From: Halisarca cf. caerulea
Lineage: Eukaryota; Porifera; Demospongiae; Chondrillida; Halisarcidae
Reading direction: 5' to 3'
NCBI GenBank assembly: GCA_963170055.1
Contig: CAUJGJ010000185.1
Coordinates: 3,006,275-3,070,274 of the forward strand
Length of the DNA: 64,000 nt
Shown piece after piece: positions 21,211-34,395 of this stretch. The notes beneath the pieces are model-generated. The model was given only the letters and a program-made list of their open reading frames with translations, searched no databases and was not told the origin of the DNA. The translations under genes were made by a program, and so were the position numbers. Position 1 is the stretch's first letter. Each line of letters opens with the position of its first letter.

Positions 21211-22991
21211 CTCAACCATGTCCACACTTGAATGCTCCACTCAATGGCAGTATTACTTGTACTGGTGAACAGGTCACAGATGAGTCGTGTTCCTTCTCAT
21301 GTGAACCTGGATTTGGATTAGAAGGTTCACTTAATAGAACCTGTCAACCAAACAATACATGGACAGGACTCCCAACTTCCTGTTCCCTCCTTCACTGCTC
21401 AGCACTGGAACCCACTGATGACTCTTTCGCTGTTTATCCTTGTGACACAGCCTATCAGTCAACCTGTACAATTGCTTGTCTTCCTGGCTATTATATGCAG
21501 GAATTGGGTCTAAAGAGTATGTCCTGTGTTCTGGGCAGTACACCACATAGTGTGATCTGGACAGAGAGACTAATGTGTTTAGAGATTCAGCCATGTTCTC
21601 CTAACCCATGTCGACACAATGGTGTCTGCACTGAAATTGATGGAGAATACACATGCAATTGTGAGGGCACGGGCTACAAAGGTGACAACTGTCAGACAGG
21701 GTTTGTCCAAATAGCATACTTACCAATTCTGGAGATCAATGAAGTGTATCATCTCGTCTTTGTTGCCAAACCGGATACTAACCTAATAATTGAACTATCC
21801 ACTACAGCACATGCTACCATTAGACTCACACCAGCTAGGATTCAATTTGACCCTAGCACACCAAACCAGACTGTATCCATTTCCTCAACACATGCAGTTG
21901 TGACCCAACTGCAATTCTCTCTCTCTGGTCGAGACAGCCGTCAGTTTGTCTCTCCAAAGAGCAGAAGCATTGTAGTTCGAAATCCTGACTCAATGTCTAC
22001 TTACGCCATAGACCGCATGCAGCCTGTTGGAATTCTTGAACCAAGCTGTTGTACTGATATGTCATTTCAGTATTCATGTCCATCAGATAACACTGCAGTT
22101 TCCTTCAGTTCATCTTGCTCCTACAGTGCATCCACCTCTCCATTGGTAATCCCTGGTATTTCCTTTGTGATAGGTCGAGATCTTTCTCTTCCACTTTCTA
22201 TGCATACGTGTATTCTGTCATCATCTTTGAAAGTTGAACTAAACCTGAACAGTATCATGCCGTGTAATTCTTGCAGCCAGATGTCATCCGTTGCTACTTG
22301 CAGCTCCTCCAACTCGGGTGAAGCAGGCTGCTACTGCTACCAGTTGTCACCATCTGACACTCAAGCCATGTTGGAAAGTGAAGCACTAGCTAACACATAC
22401 TTGGAGCAGATAAGATATATCCTTCCTGGATGGCTTGCTTTACAGGTTGTTCCATCAAATCGCACTCATTTTGAGGATAGTTACCATACATACCTGGTCA
22501 ACTACGATGCATTAGATACAGTTGCATCCTGCCCCAATTTCATCCAGAATGTTGCTACATCAGGCTTGCACTCAATTTTGAAGTACAATGGTAAAATGAC
22601 TGTTTCAGCAGGTGATAGTATGGATTTATACAGTCCATTACAAGGAGGAGATAGCCCATTCTGCATTGCTATTGACAACTGTAAAGGCGAGGACTCTAAT
22701 ATTCACATTAGCCTTCCACACAATCATCCTTTTGATGCTTTTCTCCAATCATGGAAGGATCGTGGCTGGAGAATTACTTTGGAAGGTATGTCCATCCTCA
22801 GCTCCACTTATTCAAGGGACAGAACTAGCAACTCTTTTTGGAATGGAACACATACTGTAGATGTAAGCCTCTCCAGACCTGACATTGCTGTGAAAGGACG
22901 GTTTACAGGTCATTGGGAAATTAACAACATGTGTAATGTAACCATGGATGGTGTTGGAGAGATTCTTGTGGATACTACTGAGAATACACAA
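21211..22991 (+). CDS. Copy 1 exon: two sushi domains, EGF and cysteine-rich region
   Basis: A 1,781-nt exon, exactly the length of its copy 2 counterpart. It begins after TTCCCTTAG. Sushi 1 (CPHLNAPLNGSITCTGEQ ... CQPNNTWTGLPTSC), sushi 2 (LHCSALEPTDD ... WTERLMC) and EGF (CSPNPCRHNGVCTEIDGEYTC) come first. Then follow about 100 residues with hydrophobic alternation ending in IVVRNPDS, and a region with many paired cysteines. Splice donor GTATGT at 22992. The open frame runs upstream to an ATG at 21036 through foldback-repeat sequence. Confidence 0.85.
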
Positions 22992-24910
22992 GTATGTTCA
23001 TACATATGTGCACACAGACAGTGCATTGCATTTTCATGTAATTTGAAGAATTTACAATATATTATCATGTTGTCCAAGACCAGCTAATTCTGCATCACAT
23101 GGTCAGTTGCATTTGTTTATTCTCAAGGGAATAATGTATAATGTATATGTATACGATTCTACAGCCACGTGCTACTCACGATAGCTAGCAGAGAATCATA
23201 TAAACTGTTTAGCTGGCAATGGAATAAACATTAAACTATAGCCAGGAATAGGCATAGTAATACTTGCTTTATACTGTACATACAACACTCTACCATTGAG
23301 ATGGCTATGGCAAGAAACAATTAATACAACATAGCATTCATAAATTGACTGATATAATTATATAGTACATAGGCAGATAGACAGGTATACATAAATGTTG
23401 GCCCATATGCCACCCTATGCAGTCCTGTACTTAGTATTATAGTATTTGCTTTATATGTGACTGTATCTGGATAAAAGAATATTTGGTGGATTTCATCAAA
23501 TATGCTAGCATTTAAACAAGCTCTAAATGCTGTATAGCATCCATTACCATGGTAATGGTACGATAATACAGCGATTTTATAATGTATGAAACATGGGCGT
23601 CTAACTCGCCATGAGTTTATACTTGGAAACTTATGTTTTCAGGCAAATTCCTCTCTGCAAAGTTCCTTAAAGAGATTTACGAAGAAACACACTACAAATT
23701 GAATCCAAAAGAAGCCAATCTTTGCCACTGTAAGAAGCGAACTTAGCATCGTAGCTGAAAAAGTCATCTTTGGGAATTCTTACCCTGAAGGCGAGTGCAT
23801 TTTATATGCCATACAGTCCAAGTGCCTATGTCTTAACTACTAAATAACGAACAGTATAACAGTGGCTTCATACACGTTTCCTGTTGGAAGTTTTATGCGA
23901 AAAGTACCGATTTTATTTAAACTTGTAGTTATACACAGCAGTACGTGCATACGCAGGACTCTACTTCCGCTCTTTAGTAAAACAATCATATATGACAAAC
24001 GGAATGTATACAGAACAAGTAATGCGAGTTAAAAACTCATGGGGGCTGCGGTCCCACACGCTCAAATTACTTGCAAAGCATTGAACGGTAAGTGCACAGC
24101 TGAACATGCATTGAACATACTGTTTATTATAACTGAACAATTGTTTTGAAACAATTGCCATATTAGGCCTAGTCTCGTTCCCAGCCCCACTTCCGCCCGC
24201 CATTTTTATTTGGGCGGGCGGAAGTGGGGCTGGGAACGAGACTATATTAGGCCATTGTTTTGAAAACAATTCCAATAACTCATTCCTGTATAATTTCATA
24301 CTCTCTATTACTATTATATAAATTCTCTATTATAAGACTTTCGTTGAAATCCATATAGCGTTGCACACCGGAATTCCAAATGAAAACAATATTGGGTGTA
24401 GGCAGCCCCTAAAAATGGCGAAACAAAAGTATGCATATCTCCACAATGGTTGCCATATTATCTCAACATATGCAAAAGGAACGGATGACACAGAAACTTT
24501 TGGATATGATAGAAAATAGTTCTTTAAGGTATATGAAGCCAAAAAAGTAAATTTTGAAAATTTACACCAAGTTTGCTATTTTAACGTTTATCTCAAAGTT
24601 CACTTACCAACCAAAATACCCCTTTCCCAGATACAATCACATATAATAAGTATATAATATTATGTAAACTGTGTTTATGTACACATTGGTGCCTGTTGTG
24701 TACACGTATAATACATATACAGATATATAAGCATGTGCATGCCTGTATGTGTACATCTGCATGTGTCTGTATGTGTGTGTGTACCTGCATGTGTGTGTGT
24801 ATATGTGTGTGTTTGTGTGTATGTTTGTGTGTGTGTTTGTGTGTGTGTGTGCATGTGTGTATGTATTATGTGTGTGTGTGTTGTGTTGTGTGTGTGTGTG
24901 TTGTGTTGTG

Positions 24911-24979
<69 letters not shown>

Positions 24980-27900
24980 GTTATGCATGTTTAACAATGT
25001 GTATACATATTATACATAGCTTTGTCACCTTTACTAAACTTCATAATATCACTTATACCTCACTCCTGTTCTCAAACTCAGTTGCCTCATGTGACAAGAG
25101 TAATGTACCTGGGAGACACCCAATTTGGCATAATATTTGATTCAGCACATCTCATGTTCTCAAATCCATCAGGCAATGGAGCTTACAACTTCTTTGGTAA
25201 GCACAAGTCTTAGAGTCACTTTTCATGAAATCATGTATACCTCGTGCATTAGAGTTACTCTGTCTTTTCTGCAGATTCCAAAGAACCTTGTGCAACTGCA
25301 AGAATTGGAATGACAAGGCTACTCTATCATCAACTGCCACATGAAAGGACTTTTTTCTCCAGGTTCCTACCTATTTCTTCTACACAAGGTACCTCCTGTC
25401 CTGTTGATGTGGCGCTGAGGCTCAATTCATTTGCTGAACTTGTTGGCTTGGCTATTCGTAGTACATGTCAAGAGCTTGTCTTGGGTAAACTGCTCTTTGC
25501 AGGAGCGCAGCATGTAATCGCAATAGGGGGTAGAGATTCTCCAGCTGCATGTGGCCGTGATGTTCCACTTGCAGCTTCGACTGAAGATGTCATAGTCTAT
25601 ACTACAGTGGAATCAGGAATGACCAGATTGAATAGTTATCTTTCACTTGATACACCAGACACCAATGGGCCTCATATCACTACCATTATAAATCCACGCG
25701 CAGAAGCCCTCACAACTACAGTTAACCACATGTTAATTTCCATCTTTCGCACTTCAATCCTGGCAACGGTTACTATAACTGAACATAAGCTCAAATTCAG
25801 GGCCAGCTTGAATCTTTTTGACTCTTTTTCGGCAACAATCATAGGCACATCGCCTACCACCATGCCGTGGGAAGATATGGATCTAAGGATTGAAGGCTGG
25901 ATTGGCAGAGATTTGATAAACATTCTGAATGAAAACGTTCGACTATCATTGATGGAGGAAACTGCATCCTCTGTCTCTCGTATTCAGAATGCTAATATGT
26001 CCTTGACTCGGCTACTCAGACAGAAAGTTGCCATCCAGGAAGTTCTTCGAAATGATCAGTCTAATGCTCAACTCCTTCAAGACCAATGTACAGCAATTGA
26101 AACAGACATTGACAATCTAAATGGATCCATTGCTGCTCTAGAACTACAAGTGAGCACTTCATTGCAGAGGAGCTTAGATGGTGTGTGTACAATGCATTCG
26201 TGCCAGCAAGTATATCTTCCCATATCAAACTGTGCCTGGTGCAGTGTACTAATGTCGTTGTCAGTTCCTTCCAAGTGCTCTGCTTCCTGTAGCTCTGATG
26301 TAACAGTACAAATCCAAGATGGCACGACTACACTGACTAAGCTTCGTGAGGAAACCAACTGTAGCTCCAGACCATATTACATTTTTTGTCAGGATGAAGA
26401 AAGCAACCCAAATGCCTTTACAGCTGTTTCATGCACAGGTGGCCTCTTCCCTGGTAGGTGCAGCACATATCTAGTCTCTAATCAGGTTAATGCACCAAGA
26501 TTTGCGATGTCATCAAAGCAGGTATCCTACAGTTGCTTCAAGGATTGCAATACTAGTGTAGTATACAACTTCACTCAGGAGTGCTGCAGAGAATCAAATA
26601 AATTATACTCCTTCGTAGAGCCACAGTGCCTAGTGGATAACATAGCCTGTAGAATTGCCCAAGAAGGAATTCTGGACCATTTTTCAGCTGATGCATCAAT
26701 TGCTTCAGAAATAAACCAACTGAGAGAACTGCTCATTTTAAAGATTAATCTTACAACCATGGAGGCTAAATTGGCAGCATGTAAACTTAAGTCTGAAGCA
26801 GCCCAAACTAAGTACAATCTGACAAGCAGACTGTATAATGAAGTCGTTCATGCTGTAGGCGATGCGGGTGAGGAATTCACACAAATCAGGCTACTCCATG
26901 AAGTAGGCAGTCAGCTGCATGAGGATTTACAGACACATCCATGGAAGAGCATTTTTGATATATCAAATATCACATTCAATATATCAGGCCCTCTCCTTTT
27001 CACAAGTGCTTTCCCATTGAATGTCAAATACTCAAGATTACTTTTAAACCCGAATGATATGATGACCTCATCTGTGTTTGACTTCGACTTCACTAATCAG
27101 TCCATCCATGATTTGTCAGTGCATCTTAAGGACGGCATTCTCAATGAATACAGCAACCGACAAAGGAGAGCCGCAAAATCACAGTCTCTTGGAATTGACT
27201 GGTCTCTACTCTGTCAGAACCTTTATTCAGTAAAGTCTGTCATTGAAGTACTTCTGAGTAGCCTTATGACTACAGCCAATACAAGTGCATCTCTACAGGA
27301 ACAGGCAGCTACCTTGCGAGAATCTATCATGGAAATATCATCTGAGGTATCATCAAGCAGTGCTAATGTGGTTAATGGAATAAATCAAACGGCCTTGAAT
27401 AGCCTGGCACCAGACTTTTCCCTTGAAAACTTGGAAAACGAAGTAAGTAACAGCAGGGAGTTAAATGCCATTAGAGCTGAACTGATGAACATAGCAAATA
27501 TATCAGATCCCCTGGTTATCAATTTGGCCCAGGAAAATTTTGCTTTCCAGGAATGGCAGCTTCAGATGGAGAATCAACTTCATTTGAAATTGTTAAGTTT
27601 TGGGCATGTCTGTGTTGGCTTTCTAGACTGTTTGCACACCATAATTGAAACTGTTCAAGACTTTCTTAGGATTCCACAACAACCAATGACAGAGAAACTC
27701 TTGGAGATGCTTCCAAATATTGCAGATCAGTTATTGGAACTAGCATTGTATGACAATATAAGTCTGCAGGAGGCAACATCTAGAGTGACTAACTTCAGAT
27801 CCATTTTGGATGATGCTGCAGAGTTTGGCTATTGGTGTGCTGCACCACCACTTGCTAGTTTCTCTGATTACAGCAACATCATCATCATGGCAGGTGATCC

Positions 27901-30900
27901 GTTGAATCTTATGTGTGAGGTAGATTCTAAGTGGTCTGTGAAATATGAGTGGGTGAAGGACAATGAAACAGTTGCAAGTACTTCCTCTGGTACATTTCAC
28001 ATTGAATCAGCGGAGGCTTCTGATAGTGGAATATATCACTGTGTCACTTCCAACCACATTGGATCTCATGTGACTTCTTTTGTTAAGGTAACTGTAGCCA
28101 CTCCACCAGCCATTATTGAACATGGAGATGGAAGCATGGTTGTGTCAACTTATGCAGCTCCACTAATTTTAGCATGTGATGCATCTGGTAATCCCGACCC
28201 TGATATTGGATGGTATTTTAGAGGAAATGAAGATGACCAATTTGAACAGCTACCTGGGCAGAGTGCAACTGAGCTACAGTATGTTTATCCCAATCCTCAT
28301 CACACAGGACACTACTATTGTATGGCATCAAACATGCAGGGCACAATGAGATCAATGTCTACTGATGTGAGGATCCTTCAGTCCTCTGTAACCCAATTTG
28401 TCCTTCCTGTTATGATTGAGTTCACTAAGGAAGTATCAAATAGGCAGAAGAGAGTTACAGGTTTCTCATATGTAGACACAGGAATCGATCCACTTCAGTA
28501 TGTCACTCTGGATGAAGACGAGAATGAGCTTACAGCTAAAGTGCAGGAAATAATTCAGAAAAGTATCCCAGAACGGAATACATCTGTTATGAAAGCACAC
28601 TTTGACAACCCATCCTCCCCATCTTCTCTTACATTCTTGGTTGGCACAAGATTGATTCCAATTGATGTAGACCACACAATACCACTCTTTGACCTGTTTC
28701 AGAACTACACAGATGCTAAAGTTGATTTAGAAGACTTTGTAGAGGAGCTGAATGCCCTACTGCCTTATCTCAACTATTCAACACTTGTTGAATCGTATCA
28801 TACAGTCAGTGGTGGAGTGGATGCAAGTACTGGCATTTACAGATGTCCCCAAGGACAAGGATTCAACACCTCAAACTACATGTTTTGTGGTGAGTGTCAG
28901 AAGTCCCAGAGCTTTTCACTGGGAGCTGCAGCCTAAAGATTATTATCATAATTTTGCTGAAGGTTATACACCTAAAAATAAGCATATGAATCCATTTTTG
29001 CATGGTTGGTTGTTTCAGTTTTTACCCAGTTAATATATGGAATAGTCTACATTTAGAATGAATAAAGGGATCAAATAGACTAATAAGTTTTATGCAATAA
29101 ACTCTATTAACACTGTAGAATTCTCATTTTGTTATCAGTACATCTTTTCATGCGTAAAAGTTTTCTTCCGGACTCTCCTAACCATCCTGTATATGATATA
29201 ACAAGCTGAATTTCCCATTTCTGTTAAGATTGTTAGTCTAATATCTATAGCATACAACTGTATTTCAGAATCTATACAGTATAGTTCATAAATAAGGTAG
29301 CACTAACTGGAAAAAGTTAGCAAAATATTAGCCTTTTGTCTTAAAAACAGTTAAATCCATGCACGAACCACCAAATGTGCTTGAAAGGAGATAATCTATA
29401 ACCAATAAAAGCTAACGATTTTCGGCAAGCTGGTATTACCTTTTTTCAGATGTCATGTTGACCGAAAAGTTGCAAGAATTAGTTTAGGGGCTAGTTGAAC
29501 CAATACGTGTTCTTTGTCGTCATATCTTGGCGTTCTATGATCAAAGCATCCTACAAGGACTTTCAATCTCCATCGTCAGCATTTCCAAACCTCGAAGTCT
29601 CCCTTCTAAACAACACCCGCATCACTAGCTATTATGTAATCACTCGAGTCACATGTGCATAAATTAACATTATTGTCAGTTTTCAGAAAAACGCTAGCAG
29701 GTAAATGTTAACCGATTTATCTGCTAGCATATGGGTAAAGTTTAACATTTGTTTCATTATCTGAAAATAGGTAATCGATAATAGTGTTACTTTACTTATG
29801 TGCCGTACTGTAGTAACATGCAATGCGGTCACCTGAGAATGACATGACATTGTATGATGAACACTAGATCAAATTGTTAACTGAGAGCACATTTTTTTCT
29901 ATTTTTTGGCTCTGACAAGAGCCAGAGAACATGTACTTACCTGAGGTTTCTGTAATCTTCTTGGTCTCTATGTGGAAAATTGGGGCGATCCTGAGCAAGC
30001 CCACAATGACATGATGTACGGGGGTAGTGTCTCCGGCTGGCTCGATATGTATGTATGTATTTGTGTAGTACATTCAGCTGATAAAATTTTGACGGGTAGC
30101 GTATGTTCAACCGACGAAGTTTTCATAATTTCACCTATTTATTCCGGCTGCATAGTACCACTTTTGGCGACATGCTTCCTGCTCTTTCTTAGTCTGTTTC
30201 GCTTGCTCGGTGGGCCCTTTCCTCTCGTTAAACTGGTAGTTTGTCAAATGGGCGACTGCAGCCATGTTCGTCCTTCAGTAACACAAATGTGCATCAACTA
30301 CCCAGTGCACTCGTGGCTGCCAATGAGGAGGTAAACAGCAAAAGCAGGAACAAGGCGTCAACAGATCCACTTCCCCTGTCTCATGTCCTGCATAATTGTG
30401 TTCTACCATAAATACTAACTTACTGCCTATGGCTGTACAGTTGTGAGCCGAGGAAAGAACAATCTGGTCCTGAGGAGAGTGAACACGGCGTTGATCAGCC
30501 ACAGGCCTGGAGCTACTGCCGACAAGGCGAATAAAGAAGCATGCATGTATATACGAACACATTTCAATCGGTTGTAAGCTTTTACTACATACCTGTGCTA
30601 AGTCCCTGCCCCATGCACCGCTCCACACATAATGTACACACAACCATGTACACAAAGCCCAGAGTGGTCAGCCACCACTGAAGGCCTATCATGAAACAAT
30701 GGGCTGCTCATCAATCTTCTTTATGCCTCTACCATCCAGTATCTGAGGCTTGCTCCCACAATGATAATCATCTGCCTAGTATATATGTGCATATTGTTAT
30801 ACTTTTGCCCTTCCCTATAGTTGCTTGTCCACCAGGTCAGTACCAGTCCTCTACGATTGAGATCATGTATGGACCCGTACTTCATGCTTATCACACTTGC

Positions 30901-33900
30901 CTCCCGTGTTCTGTTGGGAAGCATCAACCCAATGAAGGACAGGTTGAGTGTGTACAATGTGAAGCTGGTACCTATCAGAACTCCATTGGTAGCCATACCT
31001 GTAAGCTCTGTTCTCGTGGTCACTACCAGCCAGAGAAAGGCCAGACTGGGTGCATCCCGTGTGAACCAGGTTCATATCAAAGTGATACTGGAGGAACCAT
31101 GTGCAATCCCTGCACTGTGGGCAAATATCAGTCTGATAGGGGACAGCCAAACTGTACTGAGTGTCCTAATGGCTATACCACAAGTAATGCAAATAGTATA
31201 CAATGTATTGAAGGTGAGAAAGAATTTTGTTTCACCATGTGTAAAAATTATAGGTGTACCTAAGTTTAATGCAGACCAACAAAGAACCTAGTGTCAGAGG
31301 TACAGTATTCTCTCCAGAAATTTGTTGCCCCTATTGTATGCACTGAAAATTTTGTCTCTCCAAGGATTTACTTAATATTGTTTGCCCTAATGAAAATATA
31401 AATTTATAGATGGAAATTAGAATATTATACTGTATGACAAAACTTTAAAAAGTACTCTTGAATCTTAGAATTATGGTTTGTAGTAATGGCTGATATATCT
31501 TTTAGACCCTCTCACATAATATATGGAGTGATTGTGTAGGACATCAATCATAATCACTTCCACAGGACAAAAACAATACCAATAAAACAAGCAAAATATA
31601 ACTATCTACTTCTTTATCACTTCAAAGACTCAGTTTATTGTGTTTCCTTCCTGTTCCACTGATAGCTGTGTAACTCAAGGGATGTTGATTGAAGCGTCCA
31701 GGTAGGGGCTAAATTTAATGAATTGCTCTCTAAAGTCACTTTTAATTAAGAATATATGAATTTTCGTGTCGAATATAGGATGCTAATTCTCAGTTTTCTT
31801 TTGATAGTTGATTGAGGGTGTCTCAACAGCCCAAAAATGGGTCATTCTCCGCTATTTTGGGTATTTTCTTGCCATGCATATAAGCAACATCATCATTGCA
31901 TTGATGCAACCACTCTACACTTTGACAACCTATAGGGGCACTAGAAATCAGCAAAGACAGCTGAAATGCATGCAAATGCATATTTCCTTCAATAAAGACA
32001 AAGAAAGCATCACAAGTGTTTGTGGTGCATGATGAGACTCTGCATGTGTTAACAAGAACAAATACACTGGAGCCACTGTAGATGATCATTGTTAGCGAAT
32101 TGGCAGAATACTGCAGGAAGATGCTGAATAATTAAATCACTTGCTGTACTTGATGAAAATTAGAGTCACATAACTGAAAACAGGGTAGCAGAATTAAGGG
32201 TGACAATTTTTAGAGAAAATACATGCAGTACCTGCTGTCAGAGATTATACGTAGGTGCACGGTTTTGCAACTTACACAATTATAATGTTATTATCATTAT
32301 GCATTTGATTAGAATTTGGGCGTATGGACGATGCAAGGTATGTATGTTCCCGGTCCCCTTTGTGATTAATAATATTTGATGGGGAAAAGAGAAGTTTCAA
32401 CATTTGCGTTAACATTAATAGTATCTGTTTACAGTTATAAAGAATATTTGCATGATGACTGGATTGGAAAAAATAAGATTAAAACCCTTGTGCTCCAGTC
32501 AATTTCAGAGATGGCCAAGGCTAGAAACATATTATAATTTACTTTGTAGCGCCTTAATGGACATAATTATAATTCTAATAATAATAATCATTAGCGATAT
32601 TGTCTGCATATATTTTGGATTACAATGCTTTTTGGTATTCCTTATATCCAGAACACCCTAAGCAAGAGGCTGTGAGTGACGTAATATGGGTAAGTTTTAA
32701 GGACTGACTTTTAGGACTTCCACACAAAAAGATGCCAAAAGCATAATGATATCATATACATCTACGTAACTGTACATTTTGCAATTCAAAATCATATATG
32801 GTGAATGTTGCCTATATCTTGCACCTATATTCCCTAATACTACATTGTAGCAGATAACTTAATATTTACTAATAACTTGAAATCAATATCTGCAGGTAGG
32901 ACCAACCATTGGAGGAGGATTTTGCGTTATTGCAATCAGTATAGTAGGTATGTGTGTATGTGTACATGTGTAGAATTATAATGTTCATAAAGTTGACATT
33001 GCTGATTGCATCCATGAACTCATGAAAAAATTAAGTGTATGTGTGTATAAAAGAGATCATCAACTGATATATTGTGCACTCTGACAAGAGATGCTGGTCT
33101 CTTGTTGTTCTAAAGGGTTTCATTAGTACCATGTCTATTCCAAGAGTTCTCTCTTTTCTATGAAACTGAGTGACCTGTCTGTTGGCATATCATGCAAGTG
33201 AAATGGGATGTAATAATTATTGACTAACTTATATCTCTGTATAAACTGATTTTCATTTTGTAAACTTGATTGGTAATTTGCAATTGATCTGCAGAATTAA
33301 TATTGTTAACACCAAATTGACTATATTAAAACCCTGTAGTTATTACCCGGATGAGAACTACCATATATACATGTTCAGTTTTAGCTCTGATCTTTCACAA
33401 ACCAGGATATAAGTATAACATTATATGCTTATGCAGTTCTGAATCCCGCAGCTAAAACATAAACACAGAATGTAGGAATATACAAACTGTACGTATCCAG
33501 TCCAACCCATGTACCTCTGTCTAGCTCTATATGCCCATCTATAGCCCCAAGTATGCCTATCCCTATGCCGGGCCCGTCTAGCCCCATGTATGTCTAGCCC
33601 TATGCATGTCTAGCCCTATGTATGTCTATCCCTATGTCTGACCATCCCTGTGTAGCAAACAACCCTACCTTGTTACAATGTTTGTTGACAATTTTACACT
33701 ATACAATTTATACAATTTTGGGTAGACTTATTAGGGACAGTTTTGTCTATTTTTTGTATGTCTAGGCCGAATAACTGATAAATGCAGCTGCTTGGAAAAG
33801 TGCAAAATATTCAAGCAATAAACAAATAGTTTGGTCAAAATAATAGTTCAATGAGTAGCTTAAATGTGGTCCTACAGTCTAAATGTCATGTTTGCCATTT

Positions 33901-34395
33901 CTTATACACACACAAGAGAGAAAATGAATTTATTAGCAGCAAAATCGCTGACTTTCGGAAGCCGTTTAAGTGTTAATTGACATATCCCACATTCCAAGTG
34001 ATTTGATTTTCCAGGGTTGTAGGCAGCCCACAAGTTCTTTAAACTCAAATCACTTGTTTTACATAAGTATCAACTCCTCTGTCAAGTAGTACACAATGTT
34101 GTGTTTATATTTTGTCACATGCTTGCAGGTAAACATTCAGCATAATACATTCCATAAGAATATTATAATATATGTGTATATTCCACTGCACACCGATGTA
34201 TAATATGAAATCAATGCAAATTTTCTGCCAATGCTTCTTTATTTATGCATTCATAGTAAATTTATCTGTTCTTTTGATGCAGTGATTCTGCTGTTATGCA
34301 TTTTGTACAAGCGCAAAAAGAAAATGACATTTAAAAACAAAGCAGAAGACAATAGATGCCTTGTCAATGATCATGAGCTAGATGTATGGTTTTGA
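21211..34395 (+). CDS. Receptor copy 1: sushi-EGF-Ig-ephrin-like type I membrane protein, tail truncated
   Basis: Exons 21211-22991, 25082-25196, 25275-28889, 30821-31213, 32652-32689, 32896-32947 and 34283-34395 join in consistent phases, about 2,034 residues. Order: two sushi domains, one EGF, a Calx-beta-like stretch, cysteine-rich region, coiled coil, RQRR site, second helical region, two Ig domains, RQKR site, SEA-like region, four to five ephrin-receptor-like cysteine repeats, transmembrane helix, 38-residue tail. It would act at the cell surface; ligand unknown. Each exon matches receptor copy 2 and, before the last, differs in length only by multiples of three. Odd points: no signal peptide, EMI-like or EGF-array exons upstream, and an extra T in the last exon shifts the frame and ends it at TGA 34393-34395. 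It may be a tail-less decoy, an ectodomain cassette, or a young pseudogene. Confidence 0.75.
24170..24244. mobile_element. 75-bp palindromic MITE with exact 9-bp target duplication
   Basis: Starts TAGTCTCGTTCCCAGCCCC and folds back on itself with a near-perfect 31-bp stem and roughly 10-nt loop, ending CGAGACTA. Both sides carry TATTAGGCC (24161-24169 and 24245-24253). The 9-bp duplication suggests Mutator-type mobilisation. A related hairpin with the same TAGTCTCG/CGAGACTA ends lies at 46033-46102. Confidence 0.85.
24768..24979. repeat. (GT)n compound microsatellite
   Basis: GT/TG-rich tract with imperfect first half and pure GT second half (about 24917-24978). Confidence 0.9.
25275..28889 (+). 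CDS. Copy 1 large exon: coiled coils, cleavage sites, two Ig domains, SEA-like region
   Basis: A 3,615-nt exon with no stop. Coiled-coil-like heptads lie around 25950-26165 and 26690-26830, with a Cys-rich block between. SNRQRRAAK (about 27151-27177) and NRQKRVTG (about 28437-28460) are dibasic furin-type sites. Ig-like domain 1 (LMCEVDSKWSV ... SGIYHCVTSN) spans about 27880-28100 and Ig-like domain 2 (LACDASGNPDPDIGWY ... HYYCMASN) about 28150-28380. The region after RQKR resembles a SEA domain (inference). Nine nt shorter than the copy 2 exon. Confidence 0.85.
28890..30820 (+). other. Intron of receptor copy 1, nothing recognised
   Basis: No domain-bearing ORF on either strand. The first ~300 bp resemble the start of the matching copy 2 intron (58187-58560), showing that introns were duplicated too. 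Copy 1 lacks the foldback element that copy 2 carries at 58565-59015. Confidence 0.5.
30821..31213 (+). CDS. Copy 1 exon: ephrin-receptor-like cysteine repeats
   Basis: Repeats of the form CxxCxxGxYQ...GxxxCxxC (GCC2_GCC3 / ephrin-receptor-like) start at VACPPGQYQSS. The exon is 393 nt; copy 2 has the same exon plus a 51-nt tandem duplication. Confidence 0.85.
31214..34282 (+). other. Introns of copy 1 around the transmembrane exons
   Basis: Only exons 32652-32689 (EHPKQEAVSDVIW) and 32896-32947 (first half of the membrane helix, VGPTIGGGFCVIAISIV) are coding. The rest aligns in patches with the copy 2 introns. Repeats: a dispersed element at about 33250-33420 (shared with 48900-49090) and foldback-type 16-bp units at about 33510-33655. 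Confidence 0.55.
33510..33655. repeat. Tandem 16-bp units of the foldback family, isolated fragment
   Basis: Repeated TAGCCCTATGCATGTC-like 16-mers, degenerate at the left, without the rest of an arm. Confidence 0.65.
34283..34395 (+). CDS. Copy 1 last exon: end of membrane helix and truncated tail
   Basis: Encodes VILLLCILYKRKKKMTF (end of helix plus basic stop-transfer) and ends at DVWF-stop. In copy 2 the same place reads DVWSEIER and continues. An extra T in the TGG-TTTTGAG run of copy 1 explains the frameshift; homologous nucleotides persist past the stop for about 40 bp (ACCCAGATCCTTTTGCA), then diverge. Confidence 0.8.

Larger units (their letters stand above)
22992..25081 (+). other. 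Intron of receptor copy 1 with MITE and GT repeat
   Basis: Non-coding by comparison with copy 2. Contains the hairpin MITE at 24170-24244 and a long GT-rich microsatellite from about 24768 to 24979. Confidence 0.7.

Noticed and set aside
25672..28675. Many minus-strand ORFs opposite the large receptor exons (also 52145-57972)
   Set aside because: Shadows of the long open sense exon; repeated at the same place in both copies because the sense sequence is conserved.
29864..30655. ORFs in the long copy 1 intron (both strands)
   Set aside because: No motifs and no counterpart in the equivalent copy 2 intron.
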